A program made the position numbers and the translations under genes. DNA of 41,392 nucleotides from JBBKWQ01 sp037969115. Lineage in GTDB: Bacteria > Actinomycetota > Acidimicrobiia > Acidimicrobiales > Ilumatobacteraceae. The DNA lies in NCBI GenBank assembly GCA_037969115.1, contig JBBKWQ010000267.1, positions 1 through 41,392 on the forward strand. Reading direction: 5' to 3'. Each line of letters starts with the position of its first letter. Position 1 is the first letter of the stretch. Below, piece by piece: positions 24,054 through 32,000 of this stretch. The notes under the pieces are model-generated. The model was not told where the DNA came from. It saw only the letters and a list, made by a program, of their open reading frames with translations, and did not search any database.

Positions 24054-25085
24054 TCAGCCGGCCGCCTGCGTCTCGACCACACGGGCGACCGCCGCACCGG
24101 CCAGCGCCAGATACTCGACCATGCGCGGTCCCCATCGCGACGCGATGTCATCGTCCATCTCGATCACGCCGGCGTTGGTGACCGCTGTCAGGTTCTCCCA
24201 GCCGGGCCGAGTCGCGAGCGTCTCGACTGTCTCTCCGCAGTACTTCGTGCACGCCAGGAAGATCAGATCCGGGTCGGCATCGACGATGAACTCGGCGCTC
24301 AGCTGCGGGTATGCCCCGAGGTCTTCGTCGGAAGAGTCCACGATGTTCACCAGGCCGAGTTCGGTGTAGACCGAGCCGATGAAAGTGTCGGACGACACCG
24401 AGTACAGAGTCGGATCGAGTTCGTGATAGTAGGTCAACGGCGCGGCGAGTTCGGGCAGCTCTGCCTTGACTGCTTCCACTTCCGTCTGCATCTCACTGAC
24501 GAGTTCGGCGGCCTCGCCGATATGTCCGGTCAGTGCGCCGAGCTGCTCGATCTGGTCGTAGACGTCATCGAAGTCGGTCGCGGCCATGGCTTCGTAGTGA
24601 GCGATGCCGAGACTGTCGAGCTGGGCGAGGAAGTCGGGATTCGTGCCGTCGGTGACGACCAGGTCGGGCTCGATCCCGGCGATCGCCTCGACGTTCGGCT
24701 CGAAAGCGCTGAGGCCCCGCATCTTCGACGCTGCTTCGTCGGGGAAATTCGAGAGGTCGTCGACCGCCAGAACTAGGTCGCCGGCATCTATGGCGAACAA
24801 CATCTCGGTCGCGGTCGGCGACAGCGACAGGATCGCCGACGGAACGGACTCGATCGCGGCTGCAGCGTCGCTCTCCGAACCATCGGTCGTTTCCGCGACG
24901 GGCTGTGTCGTTTCGGCCATGGGCTGTGTCGTTTCGGCCATGGACTGTGTCGTTTCGACGACGGACTGTGTCGTTTCGGCGACGGGGGATTCGTCGCTCG
25001 ATGTGTTGGTGTTCGTATCACTGCCGCAGGCGGCGATGACGAGCGCCAGGCCGACGACGACGCCGACCGTTCTGTTCACAAACAT
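24054..25085 (-). CDS. btuF: Cobalamin-type ABC transporter, substrate-binding lipoprotein
   Basis: A 343-residue binding lipoprotein. Signal peptide and lipobox: MFVNRTVGVVVGLALVIAAC. A Thr-rich tether follows, with a seven-residue repeat (ETTQPMA type), before the class III binding fold. Fold marks are RILSLSPTATEMLF-like AILSLSPTATEMLFAIDAGD, VEAIAGIEPDLVVT, the central helix region, and DPDLIFLA and WENLTAV. The class binds cobalamin or Fe-siderophores; the cobalamin riboswitch decides in favour of B12. ATG 25085 has GGAGGA 7 nt upstream, and that ribosome site is held in a perfect hairpin (25093-25110). It is the first gene of btuF-btuC-btuD. Confidence 0.92.
   Translation of the reverse strand: MFVNRTVGVVVGLALVIAACGSDTNTNTSSDESPVAETTQSVVETTQSMAETTQPMAETTQPVAETTDGSESDAAAAIESVPSAILSLSPTATEMLFAIDAGDLVLAVDDLSNFPDEAASKMRGLSAFEPNVEAIAGIEPDLVVTDGTNPDFLAQLDSLGIAHYEAMAATDFDDVYDQIEQLGALTGHIGEAAELVSEMQTEVEAVKAELPELAAPLTYYHELDPTLYSVSSDTFIGSVYTELGLVNIVDSSDEDLGAYPQLSAEFIVDADPDLIFLACTKYCGETVETLATRPGWENLTAVTNAGVIEMDDDIASRWGPRMVEYLALAGAAVARVVETQAAG
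24890..24985 (-). repeat. 21-bp repeats coding the BtuF tether
   Basis: Four to five copies of a 21-bp unit (plus strand GTTTCGGCCATGGGCTGTGTC and variants) encode ETTQ-based heptads between the lipidated Cys and the binding domain of btuF. Unit changes would alter tether length without shifting frame. Confidence 0.85.
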
Positions 25086-25092
25086 TGATGCT

Positions 25093-25110
25093 TCCTCCGC
25101 TTGGGGAGGA
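25093..25110 (-). promoter_or_regulatory. Shine-Dalgarno sequestering hairpin of btuF
   Basis: On the minus strand TCCTCC (25110-25105) pairs perfectly with GGAGGA (25098-25093) across a 6-nt loop. GGAGGA is the ribosome site 7 nt before ATG 25085. This fits the translational off-switch of the B12 riboswitch just upstream. Confidence 0.75.
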
Positions 25111-25122
25111 CAAGAGGTCGCC

Positions 25123-25135
25123 GGCCGAGTCGGCC
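25123..25135 (-). other. 13-bp perfect palindrome in the btuF leader
   Basis: GGCCGAGTCGGCC (two 6-bp arms around one base) lies between the riboswitch core and the ribosome-site hairpin. It may be a linker helix of the expression platform or a regulator site; the sequence alone does not decide. Confidence 0.4.
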
Positions 25136-25164
25136 TGCTTACCACCCTTGCCTCGAGGGTCTGG

Positions 25165-25276
25165 ATTGCTCACACGACATCGGTCGACCGGGCTCGCCCG
25201 GATCGAGAACTCTTCACCGGGACCACCGTTGCGGGACAGCGCCGGGATCTCACCGGACTTCGCACAATGACGTGAC
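25165..25276 (-). ncRNA. Cobalamin (B12) riboswitch
   Basis: On the minus strand the B12-box core is clear: GTCCGGTGAGATCCCGG, then CGCTGTCCCGCAACGGT, and downstream GCGAGCCCGGTCGACCGATG. Helix P1 can form between about 25275-25266 (TCACGTCAT) and 25178-25168 (ATGTCGTGTGA). The genes that follow encode a BtuF-BtuC-BtuD type importer, as expected. The limits are approximate. Confidence 0.9.
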
Positions 25277-25282
25277 ACCGCA

Positions 25283-25288
25283 ACGCTA
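25283..25288 (-). promoter_or_regulatory. -10 box TAGCGT for the btu operon
   Basis: TAGCGT (25288-25283 on minus) puts the transcription start near 25276, the first base of the riboswitch helix P1. A good -35 is not evident. Confidence 0.45.
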
Positions 25289-25318
25289 CTGCATGAGTGC
25301 GCGAAGTCGTCGCTCGCG

Positions 25319-25324
25319 TATGCT
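25319..25324 (+). promoter_or_regulatory. -10 box TATGCT for the cobalamin adenosyltransferase
   Basis: TATGCT lies 9 nt before ATG 25334, giving a leader of only two or three bases. It diverges from the btu operon, and the two -10 boxes are 30 bp apart. Confidence 0.4.
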
Positions 25325-25333
25325 CTGGCGCGC

Positions 25334-25939
25334 ATGGCCGACGATGGTGCAACCGACCAACCGACGAGCGAGATCGGCGGCGCAGTCCCGACCGAAGACC
25401 CTCGGCCGGACGGACTCCGATCGGCATCGTCCCTGGTTCTCGTCAACACCGGCAATGGCAAGGGCAAGAGCTCGGCGGCGTTCGGCGTGATGCTCCGCTC
25501 GCTCGCTGTCGGCTGGCAAGTCGCCGTGGTGCAATTCATCAAGAGCGGTGACTGGAAGGTCGGTGAGGAGAAGATGGGTCGCGAGCTCGGCGTGGCATGG
25601 CACTCCTTCGGCGACGGATTCACATGGGACTCCGAGAATCTCGACAACGATCGTGCCCACGCCGAGGACGGGTGGGCCTGCGCGAGCGGGTTGATCGCGG
25701 CGGGCGACCACCGTCTCGTGATCCTGGACGAGCTCACCTACCTCAACTCGTTCGGCTGGCTCGATGTCGACGACGTCGTTCGCGCCATCGCTGCGCGGCC
25801 GGACCACGTCAACGTGATCATCACGGGTCGCGATGCCGCGCCGCAACTGATCGAACTCGCCGACACGGTGACCGAGATGACGGAGATCAAACACGCCTAC
25901 CACGACGGAATTCGCGCCAAGCGCGGTATCGACTACTGA
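25334..25939 (+). CDS. cobO: Cob(I)alamin / cob(I)yrinic acid a,c-diamide adenosyltransferase (CobO/BtuR type)
   Basis: A 201-residue enzyme that adds the 5'-deoxyadenosyl group from ATP to cob(I)alamin or cobyrinic acid diamide. Seen: P-loop GNGKGKSS (residues 40-47), VVQFIKSGDWKVGEE, and Walker-B-like RLVILDELTYLNSFGWLD. GRDAAPQLIELADTVTEM and the end MTEIKHAYHDGIRAKRGIDY are near-invariant in the CobA/CobO family. The first 30 residues are a variable, polar extension. With the divergent btuFCD genes it makes a salvage pair: uptake, then conversion to coenzyme B12. No other cobalamin synthesis gene is in the window. It is not itself behind the riboswitch. Confidence 0.93.
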   Translation: MADDGATDQPTSEIGGAVPTEDPRPDGLRSASSLVLVNTGNGKGKSSAAFGVMLRSLAVGWQVAVVQFIKSGDWKVGEEKMGRELGVAWHSFGDGFTWDSENLDNDRAHAEDGWACASGLIAAGDHRLVILDELTYLNSFGWLDVDDVVRAIAARPDHVNVIITGRDAAPQLIELADTVTEMTEIKHAYHDGIRAKRGIDY

Positions 25940-25968
25940 CGGGCACGAACCCACACCACACCGACCGG

Positions 25969-25974
25969 TAGCGT
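25969..25974 (+). promoter_or_regulatory. -10 box TAGCGT deciding the cupin gene start
   Basis: TAGCGT is followed by 7 nt and GTG 25982, so the message is probably leaderless. Confidence 0.5.
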
Positions 25975-25981
25975 CGTCGTC

Positions 25982-27073
25982 GTGATCGAGGCAGCTCAGG
26001 TCGTCATCCGAACCGACCAGTTCGACGCCGATCTGGCGGCCCTCACCGATCAGTTCGGATTGCGGGTCGACGCCATTTTTCCGGCCGACCACCCGAGCGT
26101 CGCCGTGGTATCCGGACATGGCGTACGACTGCGCTTGGAACGTGTCGACGCAACCGAATCGACGCCGGCGGTCGTCGACCTGCTCACCGACGATGCCAAC
26201 GCACTCTCGTCGGCGTCCGTCGGGCTTTCGGGTGGCACGCAGTTGCGATTCCGACCGTTCACCACCACGTACACGCTGCCCGACAACGACCCGGAGTTCA
26301 TGCTCTCCCGCAACAACGACCCTGCTGCATGGGGCGTCGGGCGCGCCGGCATGCGATACCGCGACCTCGTGCCCGGCAGGTGGGGCGGACGCTTCATCGC
26401 GTCGCACATCATGATCGCCGAAGGCGGACCCGTTCCCGACTACGTGCACTTCCACAAGATCCGGTTCCAGATGATCTTCGTGAAATCGGGCTGGGTGAGA
26501 TTGGTCTACGAGGACCAGGGCGCCCCCTTCGTGATGCAGGCGGGTGACTGCGTGCTGCAACCGCCCGAGATCCGACATCGGGTCCTGGAGTGCTCGCCCG
26601 GGCTCGAAGTCGTCGAGATCGGCTGTCCGGCCGATCACGAGACCGCCGCCGACCACCGGACTGCTCTCCCGTCGCCGAAATTCAAACCCGACCGAGACTT
26701 CTCGGGGCAACGATTCGTCCGCCACGTGGCGGCGGGTTCAACCCACCTACCGTGGCGCGCTGCCGGATACGAGTATCGCGATTCTGGGATCGGCGACGCT
26801 ACCGGCGGGCTCGCCGGCGCCAGGGTCGCTCGGCCGGTCGACGGGGAACCAACGGGTTCGGCGTGGATCAGCCACGACACCGAGTTCTGCTCGCTCACGG
26901 TTGTCGCAGGAGGCGTCATATTCCAGCGTGCCGGCGCCGCAGCGGTCGAGCTCCGCGACGGCGACAGCGTTGCCGTACCCGGTGGCACCCGCTACCGGCT
27001 CACCGAACCGACGTCCGACGCCGAATTGCTCGACGTGACGTTGCCGGCAACGTTTCCCGTGCGTTCAGACTGA
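25982..27073 (+). CDS. Cupin-domain protein with a variable N-terminal domain
   Basis: A 363-residue protein. The middle holds a cupin barrel with metal-ligand pattern YVHFHKIRFQMI (His156, His158), then GAPFVMQAGDCVLQPPEIRHRV with the distal His. A second, weaker cupin-like barrel fills the C-terminal third (WISHDTEFCSLTVVAGGV and LRDGDSVAVPGGTRYRL). The first 80 residues look like a vicinal-oxygen-chelate (glyoxalase-like) half. Many bicupins are dioxygenases or isomerases, but I cannot name a substrate. GTG 25982 is supported by the -10 box 7 nt upstream. The neighbours (cobO, DUF368) do not suggest a pathway. Confidence 0.7.
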   Translation: MIEAAQVVIRTDQFDADLAALTDQFGLRVDAIFPADHPSVAVVSGHGVRLRLERVDATESTPAVVDLLTDDANALSSASVGLSGGTQLRFRPFTTTYTLPDNDPEFMLSRNNDPAAWGVGRAGMRYRDLVPGRWGGRFIASHIMIAEGGPVPDYVHFHKIRFQMIFVKSGWVRLVYEDQGAPFVMQAGDCVLQPPEIRHRVLECSPGLEVVEIGCPADHETAADHRTALPSPKFKPDRDFSGQRFVRHVAAGSTHLPWRAAGYEYRDSGIGDATGGLAGARVARPVDGEPTGSAWISHDTEFCSLTVVAGGVIFQRAGAAAVELRDGDSVAVPGGTRYRLTEPTSDAELLDVTLPATFPVRSD

Positions 27074-27094
27074 TGGGTGCGCCGGCGGTGTAGA

Positions 27095-27100
27095 TAGCCT
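27095..27100 (+). promoter_or_regulatory. -10 box TAGCCT deciding the DUF368 start
   Basis: TAGCCT lies exactly 7 nt before ATG 27108, in the 34-nt gap after the cupin gene. This predicts a leaderless transcript. Confidence 0.5.
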
Positions 27101-27107
27101 CGCTCCG

Positions 27108-28028
27108 ATGTCAATTCCTACTGCTCCCGCCCAAATTGCCCGCGGATTCGCGATGGGCGCAGCCGACATCGTCCCCGGTGTGTCGGGCGGAACGGTCGCA
27201 CTCGTGCTGGGAATCTACGAGCGGCTGATCGAGAACATTCACCTCGGAGCTCAGGCCTTGAAGTCGCTCGTGACGGGCAACCTCGGCACCGCCGTTTCAC
27301 GCCTGAAGCGGGTCGAATGGGTCTGGTTGGTATCGCTCCTGTTCGGCATTCTTGCCGCAGTCGCAGTGCTGTCGTCGTTGATTTCGTCGCTGCTGCACGA
27401 CCACCCGATTCGCATGGCCGGGCTGTTCTTCGGCCTGGTGCTCGGGTCGATCATCGTGGCGTGGCGGTTGGTTCGTTCAATCGACGCAAAGGCGGTGGGG
27501 GTGATGTTCGTCGTCGGCGTTGCGCTGTTCTTGGTGTTGGGTCTGCGCTCCGACACCGAAGTGGCCGAGGGGACCCTCGAAATCGTCACCAAACCGTGGT
27601 GGGTTTTCTTTCTCGCGGGAGCCCTGGCGATCTGTGCGATGATCCTGCCGGGCATCTCCGGGTCGTTCATCCTCGTCATGATCGGCATGTACACCGAAGT
27701 GCTTGGCGCCGTGAACGACCGGGACTTCGGAGCGCTCATCGCCACCGCTGCCGGCTGCACGATCGGCTTGGCGCTGTTCTCGAGCCTGTTGAGTTGGCTC
27801 CTCGAGCACTATCACGACCTCGTGATCGCGGCCATGATCGGCCTGATGCTGGGCTCGCTCCGCGTGCTCTGGCCATGGCCGAACGGCACGAACACCACGA
27901 CCTTCACGGCCCCCAGTGGCGACGTGGCCGTCCCTGTCCTGTTGATGGTGGCGGGCTTCGTGGTGGTGCTCGGTGTGGAGCTGCTCTCGACCCGCATGTC
28001 GAAGCACGCAGATCTCTCTACCGCGTGA
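27108..28028 (+). CDS. DUF368 / PopT-family polyprenyl-phosphate translocase
   Basis: A 306-residue membrane protein of the DUF368 family, with about eight helices. The N-terminal signature ARGFAMGAADIVPGVSGGTVALVLGIYERLI and the repeated ALAICAMILPGISGSFILVMIGMY are the inverted-repeat motifs of the family. Members (PopT) recycle undecaprenyl phosphate across the membrane for cell-wall synthesis, in parallel with DedA/UptA proteins; this role is known for other bacteria and inferred here. The start is ATG 27108, 7 nt behind TAGCCT. It is convergent with the SDR gene 25 nt away and shows no link to the cupin gene before it. Confidence 0.9.
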   Translation: MSIPTAPAQIARGFAMGAADIVPGVSGGTVALVLGIYERLIENIHLGAQALKSLVTGNLGTAVSRLKRVEWVWLVSLLFGILAAVAVLSSLISSLLHDHPIRMAGLFFGLVLGSIIVAWRLVRSIDAKAVGVMFVVGVALFLVLGLRSDTEVAEGTLEIVTKPWWVFFLAGALAICAMILPGISGSFILVMIGMYTEVLGAVNDRDFGALIATAAGCTIGLALFSSLLSWLLEHYHDLVIAAMIGLMLGSLRVLWPWPNGTNTTTFTAPSGDVAVPVLLMVAGFVVVLGVELLSTRMSKHADLSTA

Positions 28029-28053
28029 CGGTCGGTCCGAAGCGCGATGTGCG

Positions 28054-28899
28054 TCAGCCGGACAACTTCGCCCGCTCGCGTCGAGCGTTGGCGACGAGGA
28101 GTCGCTGGTAGAACCCGGCCGGCAGTCGCGACACCAGGTCGAACACGATCGCGTCGGGTCCGATCAGTGCGCGACGACGGTTCCGCGAGACCGCTCGGAG
28201 AATCTGGTTCGCGGCCTTCTCGGGGCTCGTCAGGGCCAGTTTGTCGAACTCGTCGATGAAGCTTCGGGTGTCGGAACCGACATCGCCCATGCTCGGGTCG
28301 ACGCGTGCGTTTCGTGCGATGTTGGTCTTGATGCCGCCCGGATGGACGGTGGTCGTCGACACACTCGCCCCCTCGATCTCGAGCTCCATCCGAAGCGCGT
28401 CCGTGAAACCGCGCACCCCGAACTTCGATGCGTTGTAGGCCGACTGGGCCGGAATGCTGACCAGACCGAACACGCTCGACAGGTTCACGACATGCCCCTC
28501 GCCCGACTCCTTCAGATGGGGCAGGAACGCCTTGGTGCCATGCACGACGCCCCAGAAGTTGATGTTGATCAACCACTCGAAGTCGTCGTACGACATTGCT
28601 TCGGCGGTGGCTCCGAGCGCCACACCAGCGTTGTTCACGATCATGTTCACCTGACCGTGATCGGCAACGACACGATCGGCCCAGGCGAACACCGCCTTTC
28701 GGTCGGCGACATCGAGCACGTCGGACGAGACCTTGACCCCCGACCCTTCGCAACGACCGACAGTCTCCGCAAGACTCACCGGATCGATGTCACTCAAGGC
28801 GAGATGCGCGCCGCGCCCCGCCAAGGCTTCGGCGAGCGCTCGACCGATTCCGGACCCTGCACCGGTGATGGCGACGACGCGACCGTTGAACTGCTTCAT
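28054..28899 (-). CDS. SDR family NAD(P)-dependent oxidoreductase
   Basis: A 281-residue classical short-chain dehydrogenase. The coenzyme motif GAGSGIGR is at 13-20 and NNAG at 89-92. The catalytic set is Ser142 (SSVFGLVS), Tyr155 and Lys159 (YNASK). Asp after strand 2 (LSDID) suggests NAD(H) preference. The C-terminal tail (KAANQILRAVSRNRRRALIGPDAIVFDLVSRLPAGFYQ) is like that of SDRs close to acyl or ketone reductases of actinobacteria, but the substrate is unknown. ATG 28899 lies 7 nt behind CAGAGT on the minus strand, a weaker form of the leaderless box. It follows the small ORF and peptidase on the same strand. Confidence 0.88.
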   Translation of the reverse strand: MKQFNGRVVAITGAGSGIGRALAEALAGRGAHLALSDIDPVSLAETVGRCEGSGVKVSSDVLDVADRKAVFAWADRVVADHGQVNMIVNNAGVALGATAEAMSYDDFEWLININFWGVVHGTKAFLPHLKESGEGHVVNLSSVFGLVSIPAQSAYNASKFGVRGFTDALRMELEIEGASVSTTTVHPGGIKTNIARNARVDPSMGDVGSDTRSFIDEFDKLALTSPEKAANQILRAVSRNRRRALIGPDAIVFDLVSRLPAGFYQRLLVANARRERAKLSG

Positions 28900-28937
28900 A
28901 CCGTCAACTCTGCCACGACGTCACCCCGCCCGTTCGA

Positions 28938-29240
28938 TCAGGTGATGAGTTCCACGTGCGCCAGTACTCGAGATCGGTCGTCGCTCAGCCAATCGTGTTC
29001 GGCGGCGTAGACGATCATCGCATCGAAACGGTCACCGAAGTGCTCGTCGGCGGACTCGGCTGCGCCAGCTCGTCGTAGCGCGACGACGTCGAGCCATACA
29101 TGATCCGCGACATCGGCTTCGGCACACATCGGTTCCAACCGCATGTCGGCGACGGGGCCGGACGACTCGACACTCAGTCGGTCGAGGCGATCTGCGTCGA
29201 GCACGACCGCTGCATCGAGGGCGGAGAGTCGGACGATCAT
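28938..29240 (-). CDS. Small conserved-looking protein coupled to the peptidase gene
   Basis: A 100-residue acidic protein with no recognised domain, signal peptide or membrane helix. It is rich in Asp, Ala and Val (DAAVVLDADRLDRL, VADHVWLDVVALRR, HDWLSDDRSRVLAHVELIT) and ends with a likely beta-strand. Its ATG overlaps the TGA of the preceding prolyl oligopeptidase gene as ATGA, the best evidence that it is real and translated. It could be an accessory factor of the peptidase, but nothing in the sequence shows a function. No alternative longer frame exists on this strand here. Confidence 0.6.
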   Translation of the reverse strand: MIVRLSALDAAVVLDADRLDRLSVESSGPVADMRLEPMCAEADVADHVWLDVVALRRAGAAESADEHFGDRFDAMIVYAAEHDWLSDDRSRVLAHVELIT

Positions 29241-31312
29241 GGCCCAGCGGACGCCGCATCGTCATCGACCACGTCGGGAGTGCCGAGTTGCCAGGCGAAG
29301 AACGTCAACACGTCGGCCACCTCGTCGGCACGCTTGCCAACCGGTTTGCCCACACCGTGCCCAGCTCGGCCGGCTTGATGGAGCAGCACGGGGCGCTCGT
29401 CCTGGTTGCCTGCGTGTTCCTGGAGGAGTGCGGCCATCTTGCGGGCATGCAACGGGTCGACACGGGTGTCGCCTTCCGCTGTAGTGAGGAGCACAGCCGG
29501 GTAATTCTCGCCCGGACGAACGTGATGGTACGGCGAGTAGGCCATGAGCCAGGAGAACTCGTCCATGACATCCGGATCGCCGTACTCCGCCGTCCAGAGC
29601 CGTCCGATCAGGAACAGCGGGAATCGGATCATGTCGAGCAGCGGCACAGCGCACCAGACCGCTCGCGCGATCGTCGGGCGTTGCGTCATCACCGCACCGA
29701 CGAGCAAACCACCGTTCGAGCCGCCGGCGATCGCCAGTCGATCGCGCGACGTTCGACCGGAATCGACCAACCAATCGGCCGCGGCGATGAAGTCTTCGAA
29801 GGCGTTCTGCTTCTTCGAACGCTTCCCGGCCTTGTGCCATGCCTCGCCGTGCTCCAAGCCTCCTCGAAGCCCTGCGATCGCGTACTGACCGCCGGCTGCA
29901 CACCAGGCCGCGATCGTCGGCGACCACATGGGCGACTCGGTGATCGCGAACCCGCCGTAGCCCGTCAGAATGGTGGGCGTCCTCAGGTCGGACACGAGGT
30001 CACCACGGTGGATCACGAACATCTCCACCGCCGTGTCGTCGCTCGATCGATACTCGACCTGCGTCACGATGAGCGGAACGTCGGCGCTGGTCGCCTCGGT
30101 CGATGAGTTCGCCAGCCAGGGCGTGGGTGTTGACAGCCCGTTCAGGCCGAACACGGCTGGGGGACGGTCGAAACCCGTGATCACCGCGAACACATGGCCA
30201 CGCTGACGATCGACGGTGAGCCCGACGATCGATGCCACACCGGTTCCGTCGATGGACCCGATCGCCAGGCCATCGTGATCGAATCGGTCGATCCGGTCGA
30301 TCGCCGATCGTGTGGCAACCACGAGCAGTTCGTCGTCGAGTACGGCTGTGGCCCCGAGGACCGAATCGGTTTCGGCGATGATCGTGCGCCACGATTCGGG
30401 GCCACGTCCCGCGTCGGCAAGCGAAATCCGCACGGCTCTGCCTCGTGGAGCATCGAGCGTGGTGGTGCCGAACAGTTGGTTGTCGGGGCCGAAACCCAGT
30501 GCGGTCACGACATCGGCACCGGAGATGACATCGATCCACACGCCCTTGGACCGATCGAGTAGATGGACGTCGGTGCGGCTCCAACCAACCATCGCCGTGA
30601 CCAGCACGCAGCGACCGTCGTCGGACACGTCGACGTACGGCCAGACCTGGGCGTTCACGTGTTCGGCCCAGACAACTGGGTCGTCGCGCCACGGCGACCC
30701 GAGTGTGTGCGAGTGCACGGTGCGGTGGAACTCGTCGTTCTCCGGGTAACGCGTGTACACGAATCCGGCCGCGTCCGGCTCCCAGGCGAGACTGCATGAC
30801 CGGGTGTTCGGAATCGACTCGTCGAGATGTGATCCGTCCGCGGTGCGTACGACCCGCAACTCCGACGACTCCGTTCCACCCTCACTCACTCCGTACGCGA
30901 CCAGCGCGCCGTCAGGCGACACGAAGAACCAGTCGACGGCGACGGCCGCGTCGTGACTGCGCTGTGCCGGGTCGACGAGCAATACGAGCGGTCCGTCCGG
31001 GTCGGAAACCGACCGCGCGATCAGCGAGGCTTGCTCGTCGCCCGACCCGCGTTCGAGCGTGACGACCACATCGCCTCGAACCTGTGCGCCCAGCACCACC
31101 GGTAGAGACAGCAGCTCGCGCAGCCTCCGGTGCCACTCGGCGCGATCAGGACGCTGGTCGAGCACCGACCTGGTGGCCGTGTTCTGCTGATCGACCCACA
31201 TACGAACATCGTCTGAGTCCCCGTCTTCCAGCCAACGATACGGATCAGGCACATCGACCCCGTGGATGACATCGACGATCGGGTCTCGTCGAGTCGTCGG
31301 AAGCGGCGGCAT
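29237..31312 (-). CDS. Prolyl oligopeptidase family serine peptidase (S9A)
   Basis: A 691-residue enzyme with an N-terminal segment typical of the family (DPIVDVIHGVDVPDPYRWLED), a seven-bladed propeller, and a C-terminal alpha/beta-hydrolase domain. The nucleophile is Ser532 in AGGSNGGLL; the Asp is in TTAEGDTRVDP and the His in GRAGHGVGK. It cleaves short peptides after proline. No signal peptide is seen, so it is probably cytoplasmic. GTG 31321 is also in frame, but TAGAGT on the minus strand ends 7 nt before ATG 31312, so 31312 is used. The downstream 100-residue ORF overlaps by four bases; the GNAT gene lies 69 nt upstream. Confidence 0.93.
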   Translation of the reverse strand: MPPLPTTRRDPIVDVIHGVDVPDPYRWLEDGDSDDVRMWVDQQNTATRSVLDQRPDRAEWHRRLRELLSLPVVLGAQVRGDVVVTLERGSGDEQASLIARSVSDPDGPLVLLVDPAQRSHDAAVAVDWFFVSPDGALVAYGVSEGGTESSELRVVRTADGSHLDESIPNTRSCSLAWEPDAAGFVYTRYPENDEFHRTVHSHTLGSPWRDDPVVWAEHVNAQVWPYVDVSDDGRCVLVTAMVGWSRTDVHLLDRSKGVWIDVISGADVVTALGFGPDNQLFGTTTLDAPRGRAVRISLADAGRGPESWRTIIAETDSVLGATAVLDDELLVVATRSAIDRIDRFDHDGLAIGSIDGTGVASIVGLTVDRQRGHVFAVITGFDRPPAVFGLNGLSTPTPWLANSSTEATSADVPLIVTQVEYRSSDDTAVEMFVIHRGDLVSDLRTPTILTGYGGFAITESPMWSPTIAAWCAAGGQYAIAGLRGGLEHGEAWHKAGKRSKKQNAFEDFIAAADWLVDSGRTSRDRLAIAGGSNGGLLVGAVMTQRPTIARAVWCAVPLLDMIRFPLFLIGRLWTAEYGDPDVMDEFSWLMAYSPYHHVRPGENYPAVLLTTAEGDTRVDPLHARKMAALLQEHAGNQDERPVLLHQAGRAGHGVGKPVGKRADEVADVLTFFAWQLGTPDVVDDDAASAGP

Positions 31313-31319
31313 CGAGACC

Positions 31320-31325
31320 ACTCTA
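31320..31325 (-). promoter_or_regulatory. -10 box TAGAGT deciding the peptidase start
   Basis: On the minus strand TAGAGT (31325-31320) is followed by 7 nt and ATG 31312. It overlaps the alternative GTG at 31321, which therefore could not be on the transcript. Confidence 0.55.
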
Positions 31326-31381
31326 TTGCCCGGCTCCTCCGTGGAGGGTGAGGCCCCGTTCGGGATCGGACGCGTGCACCG

Positions 31382-31930
31382 TCAGGGGCGAAGCGAACGG
31401 CAGTACCGGACCTCGCGCACGTCGGCGCCACCGACCTGCTCGATGCGCAAGTTGCCATCGTCGTGCCAGCCTTCGCGCTCGTAGAACCGGCGGGCCCGCT
31501 GATTGCCGTCGGCCACCCAGAGCGCCGCCATGTCGTGGCCGGCAGCCCGCAGACTGGACAACGCGCTGGCGTGCAGCATCGTGGCGGCCCCGCTCCCGAA
31601 CGCGTCGGGATCAGCGTTGAGCATCCAGAGCTCCCCGCTCGGGTCGCCGTCGACGCCGTCGCGCAGATCGCCGACCGTGCAGATCGCGACGACCTCGCCA
31701 TCGAGTTCAGCGACCAAATGTTGCGGGCGGTCTTCGCTTGCGTCGTCGGCAGCCGAGGGGACGCTCTCCGACAGCCAGTCGGTCCAGCGTCGCCCAAACC
31801 GCTCTTCCTCGAGACCTGCGAGGTAATCGCTCGGCATGATGCCGCTGTAGGCCGACCTCCAAGCAGCCACGTGGATGCGACCCATCGACGGTCCGTCATC
31901 AGGTTCCGCCGGTCGCACCACGATGTCCAT
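31382..31930 (-). CDS. GNAT family N-acetyltransferase
   Basis: A 182-residue acetyltransferase beginning MDIVVRPAEPDDGPSMGRIH, a normal GNAT N-terminus, followed by the helix AAWRSAYSGIMPSDYLAGL common in RimI-like proteins. LWMLNADPDAFGSGAATMLHASALSSLRAAGHDMAALWV holds the acetyl-CoA strand and loop, with a less usual GSGAA; RARRFYEREGWHDDG is the closing motif. The substrate is unknown. ATG 31930 is chosen over longer starts because the domain starts there and GACAAT lies 7 nt before it. It diverges from the carnitine operon, and the region between holds a shared palindrome. Confidence 0.85.
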   Translation of the reverse strand: MDIVVRPAEPDDGPSMGRIHVAAWRSAYSGIMPSDYLAGLEEERFGRRWTDWLSESVPSAADDASEDRPQHLVAELDGEVVAICTVGDLRDGVDGDPSGELWMLNADPDAFGSGAATMLHASALSSLRAAGHDMAALWVADGNQRARRFYEREGWHDDGNLRIEQVGGADVREVRYCRSLRP

Positions 31931-32000
31931 GGGGCCCATTGTCGCAAATCGACCGGCGAAGCCGAGCAGCATTTCCGCATTCCCACCGAACACGCTTTGC

